Shown: piece by piece, positions 1 through 9,187 of the stretch
Layout of the letters: every line of letters starts with the position of its first letter
Position numbering within the stretch: the stretch's first letter is position 1
Source: Bact-08 sp964533215
Lineage (GTDB): Bacteria > Bacteroidota > Bacteroidia > Bacteroidales > UBA932
Direction: 5' to 3'
Length of the DNA: 64,000 bases
Assembly: GCA_964533215.1 (NCBI GenBank)
Contig: CAZHLJ010000001.1
Coordinates: forward strand, 806,001-870,000
The notes under the pieces: model-generated
Seen by the model: the letters and a program-made list of their open reading frames with translations, nothing else
What the model was told of the DNA's origin: nothing
Databases searched by the model: none
Translations under genes and position numbers: made by a program

Positions 1-150
1 TTATTATATTTACATGACAAAATATTCCAGACGGCTTAAATGTGGAAATAATATTTTGCAGCTCTAATAATTGTCATCAATTCTAATCGGACTAACACTG
101 CGCAGGAGGATTCCCTACAATCTCCCGTATAACTCTTAAAGCCGCCACAT

Positions 151-171
151 ATAAAAGCTCCCAGCTTTTAT
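151..171 (+). promoter_or_regulatory. Perfect 9-bp hairpin in the leader of the hydrogenase operon
   Basis: ATAAAAGCT and AGCTTTTAT form a perfect inverted repeat around a CCC loop, about 38 bases before the first hydrogenase-operon start codon. No T-run follows on the plus strand, so it does not look like a terminator for an upstream gene. An operator or mRNA leader structure is possible. The remaining 200 bases before the operon hold no gene; a second short palindrome (AATTG-TCAT-CAATT) lies at 69-82. Confidence 0.4.
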
Positions 172-208
172 TCTATCCCTTAGTCTATAGTAGATTTTTA
201 ATTATTTG

Positions 209-703
209 ATGATGAAACCAATTACTGATCTTATCAAGGACCTTGCAGACCAATATGGCAGAGAAAGGAACAACCTTCTTCCTATTCTCCAGGGGGTGGT
301 GGAACAGGAAAAATACCTTTCTGAATATTCAATGATTGAGATAGCCAGAGAGCTGGACCTGCCTGCGGCTGAAGTTTTCGGGACAGCAACATTCTACTCT
401 TTTCTTGAACATAGAAAAATGGGGAGATATGTGATAAGGATATGTAAGACAATTACTTGTTCTATGAAGGGCGAGAATCAGATTTTGCTGGCCATTCAGG
501 AGATGCTAAAAATAGGTGTGGGTGAGACCACCCCTGACGGTAATTTTACATTGCTTCAGACAAATTGTCTTGGCTTCTGCCATAAAGCACCTGCAATGCT
601 TATCAACAATGAAGTGTATAACGAGCTGACTCCGGAAAAAATCCGCGAGATACTGAGTATGTACATGAACAGGAAAAGGGAGGATGGTACAGATGTCAAC
701 TAA
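209..703 (+). CDS. NuoE/HndA-type [2Fe-2S] subunit of a hydrogenase (first set)
   Basis: Thioredoxin-like [2Fe-2S] protein of the complex I 24-kDa family, about 164 residues, the usual length. The four cluster cysteines are visible as C-x4-C near residue 80 (CKTITC) and C-x3-C near residue 121 (CLGFC). In trimeric [FeFe]-hydrogenases this subunit relays electrons between the flavin subunit and the catalytic subunit in the cytoplasm. It is followed directly by a NuoF-like gene and an [FeFe]-hydrogenase gene, which fixes the context. An in-frame TTG lies at 206, but the ATG at 209 or 212 is the more likely start. The family call is firm; the electron donor is inferred. Confidence 0.9.
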   Translation: MMKPITDLIKDLADQYGRERNNLLPILQGVVEQEKYLSEYSMIEIARELDLPAAEVFGTATFYSFLEHRKMGRYVIRICKTITCSMKGENQILLAIQEMLKIGVGETTPDGNFTLLQTNCLGFCHKAPAMLINNEVYNELTPEKIREILSMYMNRKREDGTDVN

Positions 704-1877
704 TTATCAACTTAAAAGGGCCGATTTCATCTTTAAGAATGAAAACGACTGGGAAGAGGTGTTAAGTAAAAGCTTAAACCGTTCTCCCCAAGAACTGATT
801 AATGAATTGATCAGCTCGGAACTGAAAGGCAGAGGCGGTGCCGGTTTTCCTACAGGTCTAAAATGGAAGGTCTGTGCAGAGGCCGCGGACGATACGAAGT
901 ATGTAATATGCAATGCAGATGAGGGCGAGCCGGGAACATTCAAGGACCGTGAGATTCTTTCCAGAGTGCCATTCAAAGTTCTGACAGCTATTGCTATATG
1001 TGGTTATGTCACTGGGGCCAGGAATGGCTTCATCTATCTCCGAGGCGAGTATTTCTTTTTACAGCCGGAGCTGAACAAGGCTATCAGGGAGTTTGAGTAT
1101 TACTGCAGGGAGATCAAGTTCGATTTCACTATAAGGATATTCATGGGAAGTGGAGCCTATATCTGTGGGGAGGAGACGGCGCTCTTCGAATCAATGGAGG
1201 GAAAACGCGGAGAGCCAAGAAACAAGCCTCCTTTCCCTTCTACATATGGCTATATGGGCAAGCCTACTGTAATCAACAATGTAGAGACTCTTGCACATAC
1301 ATATACGATTTTTAAATATGGCTCGAAACGCTTTTACGATCTGGGGGTCCAGTATTCCAGAGGTTCAAAATTGTTTTCTGTCTCAGGAGATACCCCGAAA
1401 CCTGGAATTTATGAATTGGAGCTGGGTATGAGCCTTGCAGATTTTGTAGAAGAGTTCGGTGATGACGACACAAAGGCAGTTCAGGTTGGTGGTGCATCAG
1501 GCTTTCTGGTGCCACGGAAAAAATTCAACGAGACAAATATCGGCTTTCAGGGTAAGCTTACCGGAATCTCCTTGCCTACAGGAGGATCTATGATGCTTTT
1601 CAACAGCTCCCGCTCTATGTACAATGTCTTGGACAACTACCTTAAGTTTTTTGCAGAAGAGTCTTGCGGACAATGTACTCCATGCAGGGTTGGCTGCCAG
1701 CAGCTTATGAGAGGGATCAAGGCCATAAAGCGGGGGGAAAAGAATGCCCAGTATCTTGATAAGTTATTACGGTTGACCGAAACCATGCAATACACTGCCA
1801 AATGTGGTCTTGGACAATCGGTGGCTAACTCGTTTTCGTCTATTGTCGAAAATTTCAGGGAAGAGATGATTTACTAA
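693..1877 (+). CDS. NuoF-type NADH-binding flavoprotein subunit (first set)
   Basis: Homologue of NuoF/HydB, the FMN- and NAD(H)-binding subunit. Visible motifs are the glycine-rich flavin/NAD loop GRGGAGFPTG (near residue 46 of the mature reading), NADEGEPGTFKDRE, CGEETALFESMEGKRG, and the C-terminal 4Fe-4S ligands C-x2-C-x2-C (CGQCTPC) with a later Cys in CGLGQ. It lacks both the N-terminal thioredoxin-like domain and the C-terminal ferredoxin domains of full HydB, so this is a minimal NuoF of about 394 residues. An ATG at 684 is also possible. I prefer 693 because GGGAGG sits nine bases before it; either way it overlaps the end of the NuoE gene, suggesting translational coupling. Confidence 0.9.
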   Translation: MSTNYQLKRADFIFKNENDWEEVLSKSLNRSPQELINELISSELKGRGGAGFPTGLKWKVCAEAADDTKYVICNADEGEPGTFKDREILSRVPFKVLTAIAICGYVTGARNGFIYLRGEYFFLQPELNKAIREFEYYCREIKFDFTIRIFMGSGAYICGEETALFESMEGKRGEPRNKPPFPSTYGYMGKPTVINNVETLAHTYTIFKYGSKRFYDLGVQYSRGSKLFSVSGDTPKPGIYELELGMSLADFVEEFGDDDTKAVQVGGASGFLVPRKKFNETNIGFQGKLTGISLPTGGSMMLFNSSRSMYNVLDNYLKFFAEESCGQCTPCRVGCQQLMRGIKAIKRGEKNAQYLDKLLRLTETMQYTAKCGLGQSVANSFSSIVENFREEMIY

Positions 1878-1896
1878 TTCTGACAAATTATCTGTT

Positions 1897-3687
1897 ATGG
1901 GAAAGAAAATTAAAATATCAATCAATGGTGTATCCGTTGAAATTGAGCCGGGAACATCCATACTGGACGCTGCCCGCCAGACAGGTGTTATCATCCCAAC
2001 CCTATGCTATCACAAAGACTTGTGTGTTGCAGGCAACTGTAGGGTTTGCGTCATAGAGATTGTCGGACAGAAGAGACTGGCAACAGCCTGTGCAACACCC
2101 TGTGAGGAGGGAATGGAGATACTTACCAACTCCCTTAAAGTGAGAAACTCGCGAAAACACATAATCGAACTGTTGCTGTCGGAGCACAATTCAGACTGTA
2201 CCCGCTGTTACAAAAACGGCAAATGTGAGCTTCAGTTGCTTACCTCTGAGTATAAAATCATGAATCAGGATTTTATAAATCTGTTTCCATTCAAAAACTA
2301 CACAATAGATATGTTCTCGCCATCTATTGTCAAGGATGACAGCAAATGTATACGTTGCCAGAGATGTGTGAGGACTTGTGCCGAACTGCAAGGAGTGAAC
2401 GCTCTTGCCGTGGCGTACAAGGGTGATCAGATGAAAATTGCCACCTTCTTTGAAAAGGCAATGAACGATGTTGTATGCACCAATTGTGGCCAGTGCATAA
2501 ATCATTGTCCAACCGGAGCACTTGTGGAGAAAAACTATATTGAAGAGGTGTGGGATGCAATTGCCGACAAAACAAAACATGTTGTTGTCCAGACAGCTCC
2601 TGCTGTCCGCGTTGGCTTGGGTGAGGAACTGGGATTTGAACCCGGAACGCGCGTTACAGGAAAAATGGTCACAGCACTAAAACGATTGGGCTTTGATGCG
2701 GTAATGGACACAGATTTCACGGCCGATCTCACAATAGTCGAGGAGGGGACTGAGTTGCTTACCCGTCTGCGAGGAGCGTTGGTTGAACATGACCCTTTGG
2801 TAAAACTGCCAATGGCAACCTCTTGTTCTCCCGGATGGATAAAGTATGTAGAACACTTGTACCCAACCTGCTTGGATCACTTGTCATCGTGCAAGTCCCC
2901 ACAGCAGATGTTCGGGGCTCTGGTAAAGACCTACTATGCCAAGGCTCGTAATCTGGACCCCGGAAATATTGTGTCGGTTTCAATAATGCCTTGCACAGCC
3001 AAGAAATTTGAGGCAAACAGACCGGAGATGCATGACAGTGGCTATAAGGATGTGGATTATGTGCTCACAACCAGGGAGCTGGCTATAATGATAAAACAGG
3101 CCGGAATAGATTTCATGAAGCTGGGAGAGACACATTTTGACAGGCTGATGGGAGAATCTACCGGAGCAGGAGTGATTTTCGGTGCAACGGGAGGTGTTAT
3201 GGAGGCAGCGCTTCGTACAGCTTACGAGCTTGTAACAGGCCGGGACGTACCATTTGAAAACCTGAATATAACCCCGGTACGCGGAATGGAAGGAGTAAAG
3301 GAGGCAACACTTAAAATTGACAAAACGCTCAAAGAGTGGTCATTTCTTGAGGGAGTTGAGCTGAAATGTGCAGTCGCACATGGTCTGGTAAACGCTAAAA
3401 AAGTTATGGATTCAATAATTTCAGGTAAGTCAGATTACCATTTTGTTGAGTTTATGGCCTGTCCCGGAGGCTGTCTGGGTGGCGGTGGACAACCTATTCC
3501 TACAAACCCGGAGATCAGGCTCAAACGTGCCGAGGCTATATATGCCGAAGACGCAGGGATGCCATTACGCAAATCACATCTGAACCCAGAAGTAATCAAA
3601 CTTTATAAGGATTTCCTGGAGAAACCTCTGGGCGAGAAATCGCACCATCTTCTTCATACCAAATACACTCCTAGAAAGAGATACTAA
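1897..3687 (+). CDS. hydA: [FeFe]-hydrogenase catalytic subunit, first copy
   Basis: Catalytic subunit that interconverts H+ and H2 at an H-cluster. Domains in order: [2Fe-2S] ferredoxin (Cys 37, 48, 51, 65), His/Cys-ligated 4Fe-4S domain (HNSDCTRC, Cys 110), two 4Fe-4S sites (Cys 151-161 and 194-204), then the H-domain with L1 TSCSPGW (about 308-314), L2 MPCTAKKFE (about 364-372) and L3 CPGGCLGGGGQP (about 522-533), and a small-subunit-like C-terminal tail. At 596 residues it has the architecture of group A multimeric enzymes. It lies 19 bases after the NuoF gene. Together the three genes look like an NADH-linked, possibly electron-bifurcating hydrogenase; bifurcation is inferred. Confidence 0.95.
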   Translation: MGKKIKISINGVSVEIEPGTSILDAARQTGVIIPTLCYHKDLCVAGNCRVCVIEIVGQKRLATACATPCEEGMEILTNSLKVRNSRKHIIELLLSEHNSDCTRCYKNGKCELQLLTSEYKIMNQDFINLFPFKNYTIDMFSPSIVKDDSKCIRCQRCVRTCAELQGVNALAVAYKGDQMKIATFFEKAMNDVVCTNCGQCINHCPTGALVEKNYIEEVWDAIADKTKHVVVQTAPAVRVGLGEELGFEPGTRVTGKMVTALKRLGFDAVMDTDFTADLTIVEEGTELLTRLRGALVEHDPLVKLPMATSCSPGWIKYVEHLYPTCLDHLSSCKSPQQMFGALVKTYYAKARNLDPGNIVSVSIMPCTAKKFEANRPEMHDSGYKDVDYVLTTRELAIMIKQAGIDFMKLGETHFDRLMGESTGAGVIFGATGGVMEAALRTAYELVTGRDVPFENLNITPVRGMEGVKEATLKIDKTLKEWSFLEGVELKCAVAHGLVNAKKVMDSIISGKSDYHFVEFMACPGGCLGGGGQPIPTNPEIRLKRAEAIYAEDAGMPLRKSHLNPEVIKLYKDFLEKPLGEKSHHLLHTKYTPRKRY

Positions 3688-3710
3688 TATCCAACAATAA
3701 ATAACAGCCT

Positions 3711-4247
3711 ATGAATGCAAATGTCGAGAACCAGGTCGATACGAAAATTATCGACGAGATAATTTCCAGGCACAAAGGGAAGCCGGGCGAATTGCTGACT
3801 GTAATGGAAGAGATACAGGAGGCAAATGAGTACAAGTTTCTTGATGAATCGAGCATGGATTATCTCTCCTCTAACACAAAAGTGCCGCTGTCACAAATAT
3901 ACAGCGTGGCAACTTTCTATTCGTTTTTCAATCTTAAACCACAGGGAAAACACTCACTTATTGTATGCCGGGGAACAGCCTGTCATACTAAGGGCTCTAA
4001 AATCCTGTTAGATGATCTTGCTCTTCTTCCCGGCTGCAAAGAGGCCTTCGATGCTGGGGAGGCAAGCTTTACGACCGAAGATAAGCTTATTACTATCAAA
4101 ACTGTAGCATGTTTCGGACAGTGTGCCTTGGCTCCTGTTGTCGCAGTTGACGGAGTGATATACAGTAACGTTACATCGGAAGAGATTAAGAAATTATTAC
4201 AAAACTTACAGGAGGATAATAAAGATGAGAATATCAGACTTAGCTAA
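3711..4247 (+). CDS. hydC: NuoE/HydC-type [2Fe-2S] subunit (second set)
   Basis: Second thioredoxin-like [2Fe-2S] subunit of the operon, 178 residues. Ligand cysteines appear as C-x4-C (CRGTAC) and C-x3-C (CFGQC), and the family motif ATFYSFF is present. It is clearly diverged from the first NuoE copy upstream, so the two sets are not a recent duplication. It starts 23 bases after hydA copy one and overlaps the next gene by 23 bases, with a strong AGGAGG inside its own end serving that next gene. It presumably joins the flavin subunit and second HydA in one cytoplasmic complex. Confidence 0.9.
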   Translation: MNANVENQVDTKIIDEIISRHKGKPGELLTVMEEIQEANEYKFLDESSMDYLSSNTKVPLSQIYSVATFYSFFNLKPQGKHSLIVCRGTACHTKGSKILLDDLALLPGCKEAFDAGEASFTTEDKLITIKTVACFGQCALAPVVAVDGVIYSNVTSEEIKKLLQNLQEDNKDENIRLS

Positions 4248-7200
4248 ACTTAACGAGATTAAAGAGAGTGCTGCAAAAAAAATCCTCCCCGACAAGCCCT
4301 ACATTGCTATCGGTATGGGCACATGCGGAATCGGAAGAGGAGCAGAGGTACTGTTTGACAGTTTCGAGAGAACAATAAAGGAGAAGGAGCTTGACATCCT
4401 GTTAAAAAAGACAGGCTGTTTTGGATACTGTTCGGAGGAGCCGCTTGTGAATATCTATATTCCAGGACATCCTTTGATAATAATGCATAAAATATCTGAA
4501 AACGACGTTATTCCTATCATTACCGGAATTGTAAAAGGAATAATGCCATACAGAAACGTATTATGTAGGATTGAGGAGTGGGATTTTATAACGGGTAAAT
4601 TCAAGTTTGGGGAGGGGTTGACCGACTATCCTTTGTGGAACGAAGTACCTTTCTTCAAATGGCAGAAAAAAATAGTATTGCGTAACTGCGGTCTCATTGT
4701 TCCCGATGATATCGAAGAGTATATTGCCGTTGGGGGATTTTTCCCGTTATACAATGCTCTGCATAAAATGACTCCAGTTTCAGTCATAGAGGAGGTAAAG
4801 AGTTCCAGGCTTAGAGGAAGAGGGGGCGCGGGCTTTCCTACAGGACAGAAATGGGAACTTATGGCAAAAGTGAAGGCAGACCAGAAATATATCATTTGTA
4901 ATGCAGATGAGGGAGATCCGGGGGCCTTTATGAATAGGAATGAAATTGAAAGTGACCCTTTCATGCTTGTAGAAGGAATGACGATTGGCGCATTCGCGAT
5001 GGGAGCATCAAAAGGAATCGTATATATAAGGGCGGAATACCCGCTTGCCGTAAGGCGTCTCAAGGAGGCAATACGGCAGGCAAAGGATTACGGATTGCTG
5101 GGAGAGAACATCCTTAATTCGGGCTTCAGCTTTGATATTGACATTGTTGAGGGTGCAGGTGCATTCGTTTGTGGAGAGGAGACAGCTCTGATACATAGTA
5201 TCGAAGGCAAGTCCGGCCGTCCATCTCCACGACCTCCATATCCTGCCGAAAAAGGCTTGTACGGGATGCCTACAAACATCAATAACGTAGAAACATGGTG
5301 CAATATACCGGTTGTTATCTCCAAAGGTGGAAAATGGTTTACGGAAACTGGTACAGAACGCAGTGCCGGGACTAAGGTCTTTTCATTGGTAGGCAAAGTG
5401 AAAAACACAGGTCTGATTGAGATGCCTCTTGGTTCCACATTGGAGACAATTGTCTTCAAAATAGGAGAGGGTACCGGCTCTCAGAAAAGAGTCAAGGCAG
5501 TTCAGACCGGTGGACCTTCCGGGGGCTGTATACCTGTTGAGTATTTAAATACACCAGTAGACTATGAGTCACTCAACTCTCTTGGGTCCATAATGGGATC
5601 AGGAGGTATGGTTGTAATGGATCAGGACAACTGTATGGTGGATGTTGCCCGTTATTTTACAGAATTTTCCAATGGTGAATCATGCGGAAAATGCACACCT
5701 TGCCGCGAAGGGCTGGCTCAGACCCTTGAGATACTGAACAGGTTTACCAAGGGGGATGCCAGCGAGGCTGATATACATAAACTTGAAAGTCTGGGGAAAG
5801 TGATAAAGAACAGTGCCCTTTGCGGCCTTGGACAGACAGCTCCCAACCCGGTTCTCACAACTTTGCGGTATTTCAGAGATGAGTATGACCATCATATGAT
5901 TGAGAAGAAATGTGAGCCTGGCATCTGTCAGAGTCTTTTCAGTGCACTTTGTGAGAACAGTTGCCCAATGCACATGAATATTCCAAGATATCTCCAGCTT
6001 CTGAAGGAGGATAATCTGGAAGATGCATTTGAGTCTACCTTAAGGGACAACCCTCTGCCATCTACAATTGGCCGTATATGTCACTTCCACTGTCAGATGA
6101 AGTGCAGACGGGAGAGCATAGATGCTCCGGTATCTCAGGGGGATATACACCGCTATATTGCAGACACAATCTATCGTGAGGGAAAAGCTCAGAAAATATA
6201 TGAAAAGATAATTAAGGGGAAACTACCACCGACTCATAAGCGTATTGCAATTGTGGGTGGAGGCCCTGCAGGACTTACTGCGGCCTTCTATCTGGTACGC
6301 CTGGGCCATGAGGTCACAATATTTGATTCGGAATCGGAGGCAGGCGGCATTTTAAGGTGGGCTATTCCTAAATATAGGCTTCCGGTTGATATTCTTAAAT
6401 CGGAAATTCAGTTTATCAAGGATCTGGGAGTGAATTTCGTTATGAATACTACAATCGGGAAGGATATCTCCATGGAAAGCCTGGAAAATGAATTCAATAC
6501 TATTATTCTGGCTGTCGGGGCACACAAGGATATTTCATTAAGTGTAACCGGCAATGAGCTGGAGGGCGTGTTGTCCGGAATGGAATTCTTAAAGGATGTA
6601 GCCAAATCGGCCAAGCCAAAAATAGGGAAGAATGTAGTGGTTATAGGCGCGGGAAACGTAGCTATCGATGCCGCTCGTACTGCGCAGAGATTTGGCTCAG
6701 AGGTCACTGTTGTGTACAGAAGGCTGAAATCAGATATGCCTGCAAACAAGGACGAGATAAAGGGAGCCGAGATAGAAGGCGTCAACTTTCTTTTCCTCTG
6801 CAACCCAAAGGAGATACTGGCAGACACCAACGATAAGGTTCGAGGTATCGAGCTTATGAAAATGGCCTCTGGAGACCTGGATCTTTCAAACCGCCGCAAA
6901 CCGGTACCAACAGGAGAATCTTTCATAATTTCCTGCGATACCGTCATAATGGCCGTAGGGGAAGAGGTAGATGCTACGTTTGCCAAGGAGTATGGTATCA
7001 AGCTGGCAAGCAATGGCAATATAGATTCAGATCACTTCACATTCATCACTAGCCATCCTAAGGTATATGCCATAGGAGATGCTGTTACAGGACCTGCAAC
7101 CGCTGCGGAAGCAATGGGAATTGCAAAGAAAGCGGCTGAGATCATAGATTATAATCTTATGAACAAGCGCCGTTTCCATAAACTGTTCAGGGGATTTGAC

Positions 7201-7389
7201 TATAGCGATGAGGTTCCTCTGAAACCTGAAGGGGGGAACCGTCACTATGCCATCAGAAGACCTTTCGAAGAGAGAAAAGGCAACTTCGATGAAGTCAATC
7301 TGGGTTATTCAAAAGAGCAGGCCCATGCCGAGGCGTCAAGATGCCTGCGCTGCGATGTTCGTGTAACTGTAAATACTGAGGAGGACTAA
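4225..7389 (+). CDS. HydB/NuoF fused to a GltD/NfnB-like NAD(P)H:FAD oxidoreductase
   Basis: An unusually long (1054-residue) flavoprotein. Residues 1-100 are a thioredoxin-like domain with only part of the [2Fe-2S] ligand set (C34, and GCFGYC near 65-69). Residues about 130-560 are NuoF: GRGGAGFPTG, NADEGDPGAF, CGEETALIHSIEGKSGRP, CGKCTPC and CGLGQ. Then comes a GltD-type double 4Fe-4S region with clustered cysteines (CENSCPMHMN, CHFHCQMKC), an FAD Rossmann motif (VGGGPAGLTAAFYL), a second dinucleotide fold (VIGAGNVAIDAARTA followed by VVYRR) and the C-terminal GDAVTGPATAAEA. The GltD/NfnB relatives use NADPH, so the protein may bind both NADH and NADPH. The start is set by AGGAGG nine bases upstream. 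Confidence 0.92.
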   Translation: MRISDLAKLNEIKESAAKKILPDKPYIAIGMGTCGIGRGAEVLFDSFERTIKEKELDILLKKTGCFGYCSEEPLVNIYIPGHPLIIMHKISENDVIPIITGIVKGIMPYRNVLCRIEEWDFITGKFKFGEGLTDYPLWNEVPFFKWQKKIVLRNCGLIVPDDIEEYIAVGGFFPLYNALHKMTPVSVIEEVKSSRLRGRGGAGFPTGQKWELMAKVKADQKYIICNADEGDPGAFMNRNEIESDPFMLVEGMTIGAFAMGASKGIVYIRAEYPLAVRRLKEAIRQAKDYGLLGENILNSGFSFDIDIVEGAGAFVCGEETALIHSIEGKSGRPSPRPPYPAEKGLYGMPTNINNVETWCNIPVVISKGGKWFTETGTERSAGTKVFSLVGKVKNTGLIEMPLGSTLETIVFKIGEGTGSQKRVKAVQTGGPSGGCIPVEYLNTPVDYESLNSLGSIMGSGGMVVMDQDNCMVDVARYFTEFSNGESCGKCTPCREGLAQTLEILNRFTKGDASEADIHKLESLGKVIKNSALCGLGQTAPNPVLTTLRYFRDEYDHHMIEKKCEPGICQSLFSALCENSCPMHMNIPRYLQLLKEDNLEDAFESTLRDNPLPSTIGRICHFHCQMKCRRESIDAPVSQGDIHRYIADTIYREGKAQKIYEKIIKGKLPPTHKRIAIVGGGPAGLTAAFYLVRLGHEVTIFDSESEAGGILRWAIPKYRLPVDILKSEIQFIKDLGVNFVMNTTIGKDISMESLENEFNTIILAVGAHKDISLSVTGNELEGVLSGMEFLKDVAKSAKPKIGKNVVVIGAGNVAIDAARTAQRFGSEVTVVYRRLKSDMPANKDEIKGAEIEGVNFLFLCNPKEILADTNDKVRGIELMKMASGDLDLSNRRKPVPTGESFIISCDTVIMAVGEEVDATFAKEYGIKLASNGNIDSDHFTFITSHPKVYAIGDAVTGPATAAEAMGIAKKAAEIIDYNLMNKRRFHKLFRGFDYSDEVPLKPEGGNRHYAIRRPFEERKGNFDEVNLGYSKEQAHAEASRCLRCDVRVTVNTEED

Positions 7390-7391
7390 TT

Positions 7392-9161
7392 ATGGAAACA
7401 AAAAAAATAAATATCACCGTTAATGGAAAACCGCAGCAGGTAACCGGAGGGAGAACCATACTGGATGCTTGTGAGGAGATCGGGATAAAGATTCCATCTC
7501 TATGTTATCTAAAGGATGTTTCAAGCAACGCTTCGTGTGGAATATGCGTTGTTGAGGTAAAGGGGGCAAAAACCCTTGTAAGATCATGTATAAGCAATGC
7601 TTATGAAGGGATGGAGATTAAAACCTATTCTCCTCTTATCAGCCAGGTAAGACGCACGAATCTTGAACTTATTCTTGCCAACCATCCAAAGGATTGTCTC
7701 ATTTGTGAAAGAAACGGCAATTGTGAGTTGCAAAGCCTTGCATCCACTCTTGGAATTAGCGAGACATCTTTCCCAAAAACCAAAAAGGCTGACAAGACAG
7801 ATGAGACATCTTTGTCGCTGGTCAGGACACCAGAAAAATGTATCCTTTGCGGAAGATGCATATCCGTATGTTCTGATGTTCAGACGGTAAATGCAATAGA
7901 TTTCACCGGACGAGGCCTAAGAAGCAAAGTCTCTACCTACCGTGACAAGGGGCTGGGGAATGTTGCCTGTACAAACTGCGGGCAATGCGCGCTGGTCTGT
8001 CCTACTGCTGCTATTATTGAGAGGGATGACTCTAAAAATGTTCTCAGTGACATATATAGCGATAAATTCGTTATTGTCCAGACTGCTCCTGCAATACGTG
8101 TCGGGATAGGAGAGGCCATGGGAATGGAAGAGGGAGCTCTTGTTACAGGTAAGATGGTTGCAGGGCTCAGAAAGTTAGGCTTTGATAAGGTTTTTGATAC
8201 TCAATTCACTGCCGATCTTACAATTATGGAAGAGGGCTATGAGCTGATAAAACGATTGAAGAGTGGCGGGACCTTGCCAATGGTCACCTCATGTTCACCA
8301 GGCTGGATAAAATTTATTGAACATTTCTTTCCTAATTCCCTTGGACATCTGTCAACGTGCAAGTCTCCTCAGCAGATGTTTGGAGCAGTTGCCAAGACAT
8401 ATTATGCAGAGAAGATGGGAATTGACCCCCGTAAAATGGTGGTGGTGTCTATAATGCCTTGTACTGCAAAGAAATATGAGTGCAAGAGGCCGGAGATGAA
8501 TTCTGCATTCCATTATTGGAAGGAGACTCTCTCTCTTTCTGAAAAAGATAACTTCTTTGACGTTGACTATGTATTGACAACTCGCGAATTGGCAAAGTTG
8601 TTCAGGCAGACAGGTGTGGATTTTGCCCATCTGCCTGAAGAGGAGTTTGATACACCTCTTGGCATATCTACCGGTGCAGGTGCGATTTTCGCCGCAACTG
8701 GAGGCGTTATGGAGGCAGCTGTAAGGACTGCATATGAAGTTGTGACCGGCAAGGCTATGGGGAAAATTGACCTTATGGATGTCCGAGGTTTCGATGGTAT
8801 AAAAGAGGCAGAGCTGGACCTTAACGGAACCAAACTAAAAGTTGCTGTTGCCCACTCTCTCAAAAATGCCCGTACTTTGCTTGATCAGATTGAGCAGGGT
8901 AAGTCCCCCTACGCTTTTATTGAGGTGATGACCTGTCCGGGAGGATGTCTTGGAGGAGGAGGACAATCTATTCCGACTACGTGGGAAATAAGGCAAAAAA
9001 GGGCCGACTCCATTTATAGGGAAGATTTTAACAAGCCTATAAGGAAGTCCCACGAGAATCCTGCAATAAAGACAATCTATTCCGAGTTTCTTATAGAACC
9101 TCTCGGTCACAAGTCTCATGAATTGCTCCACACTGGCTATGTCAAGAGAGGAGTCTATTAG
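7392..9161 (+). CDS. hydA: [FeFe]-hydrogenase catalytic subunit, second copy
   Basis: Second catalytic subunit, 589 residues, with the same layout as the first copy: [2Fe-2S] ferredoxin domain (CYLKDVSSNASCGIC region), His/Cys domain (HPKDCLIC), two 4Fe-4S sites (CILCGRC and CTNCGQC), and H-domain motifs TSCSPGW, MPCTAKKYE and CPGGCLGGGGQS. A short insertion follows the L2 motif (around residues 375-392). It begins 2 bases after the HydB-GltD fusion, behind a GAGGAGG ribosome site. Identity to the first copy is obvious but far from complete across the whole length, so the two probably assemble with different flavin subunits. Confidence 0.95.
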   Translation: METKKINITVNGKPQQVTGGRTILDACEEIGIKIPSLCYLKDVSSNASCGICVVEVKGAKTLVRSCISNAYEGMEIKTYSPLISQVRRTNLELILANHPKDCLICERNGNCELQSLASTLGISETSFPKTKKADKTDETSLSLVRTPEKCILCGRCISVCSDVQTVNAIDFTGRGLRSKVSTYRDKGLGNVACTNCGQCALVCPTAAIIERDDSKNVLSDIYSDKFVIVQTAPAIRVGIGEAMGMEEGALVTGKMVAGLRKLGFDKVFDTQFTADLTIMEEGYELIKRLKSGGTLPMVTSCSPGWIKFIEHFFPNSLGHLSTCKSPQQMFGAVAKTYYAEKMGIDPRKMVVVSIMPCTAKKYECKRPEMNSAFHYWKETLSLSEKDNFFDVDYVLTTRELAKLFRQTGVDFAHLPEEEFDTPLGISTGAGAIFAATGGVMEAAVRTAYEVVTGKAMGKIDLMDVRGFDGIKEAELDLNGTKLKVAVAHSLKNARTLLDQIEQGKSPYAFIEVMTCPGGCLGGGGQSIPTTWEIRQKRADSIYREDFNKPIRKSHENPAIKTIYSEFLIEPLGHKSHELLHTGYVKRGVY

Positions 9162-9187
9162 TCAGTCTTCTCTCCGGGCCGGGTTTT

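Noticed and set aside
69..82. Possible FNR or Rex operator before the hydrogenase operon
   Set aside because: AATTG-N4-CAATT does not match TTGAT-N4-ATCAA or the Rex consensus closely enough to name a regulator.
206..208. TTG as start of the first NuoE gene
   Set aside because: ATG codons follow immediately at 209 and 212, and ATG is the stronger initiator.
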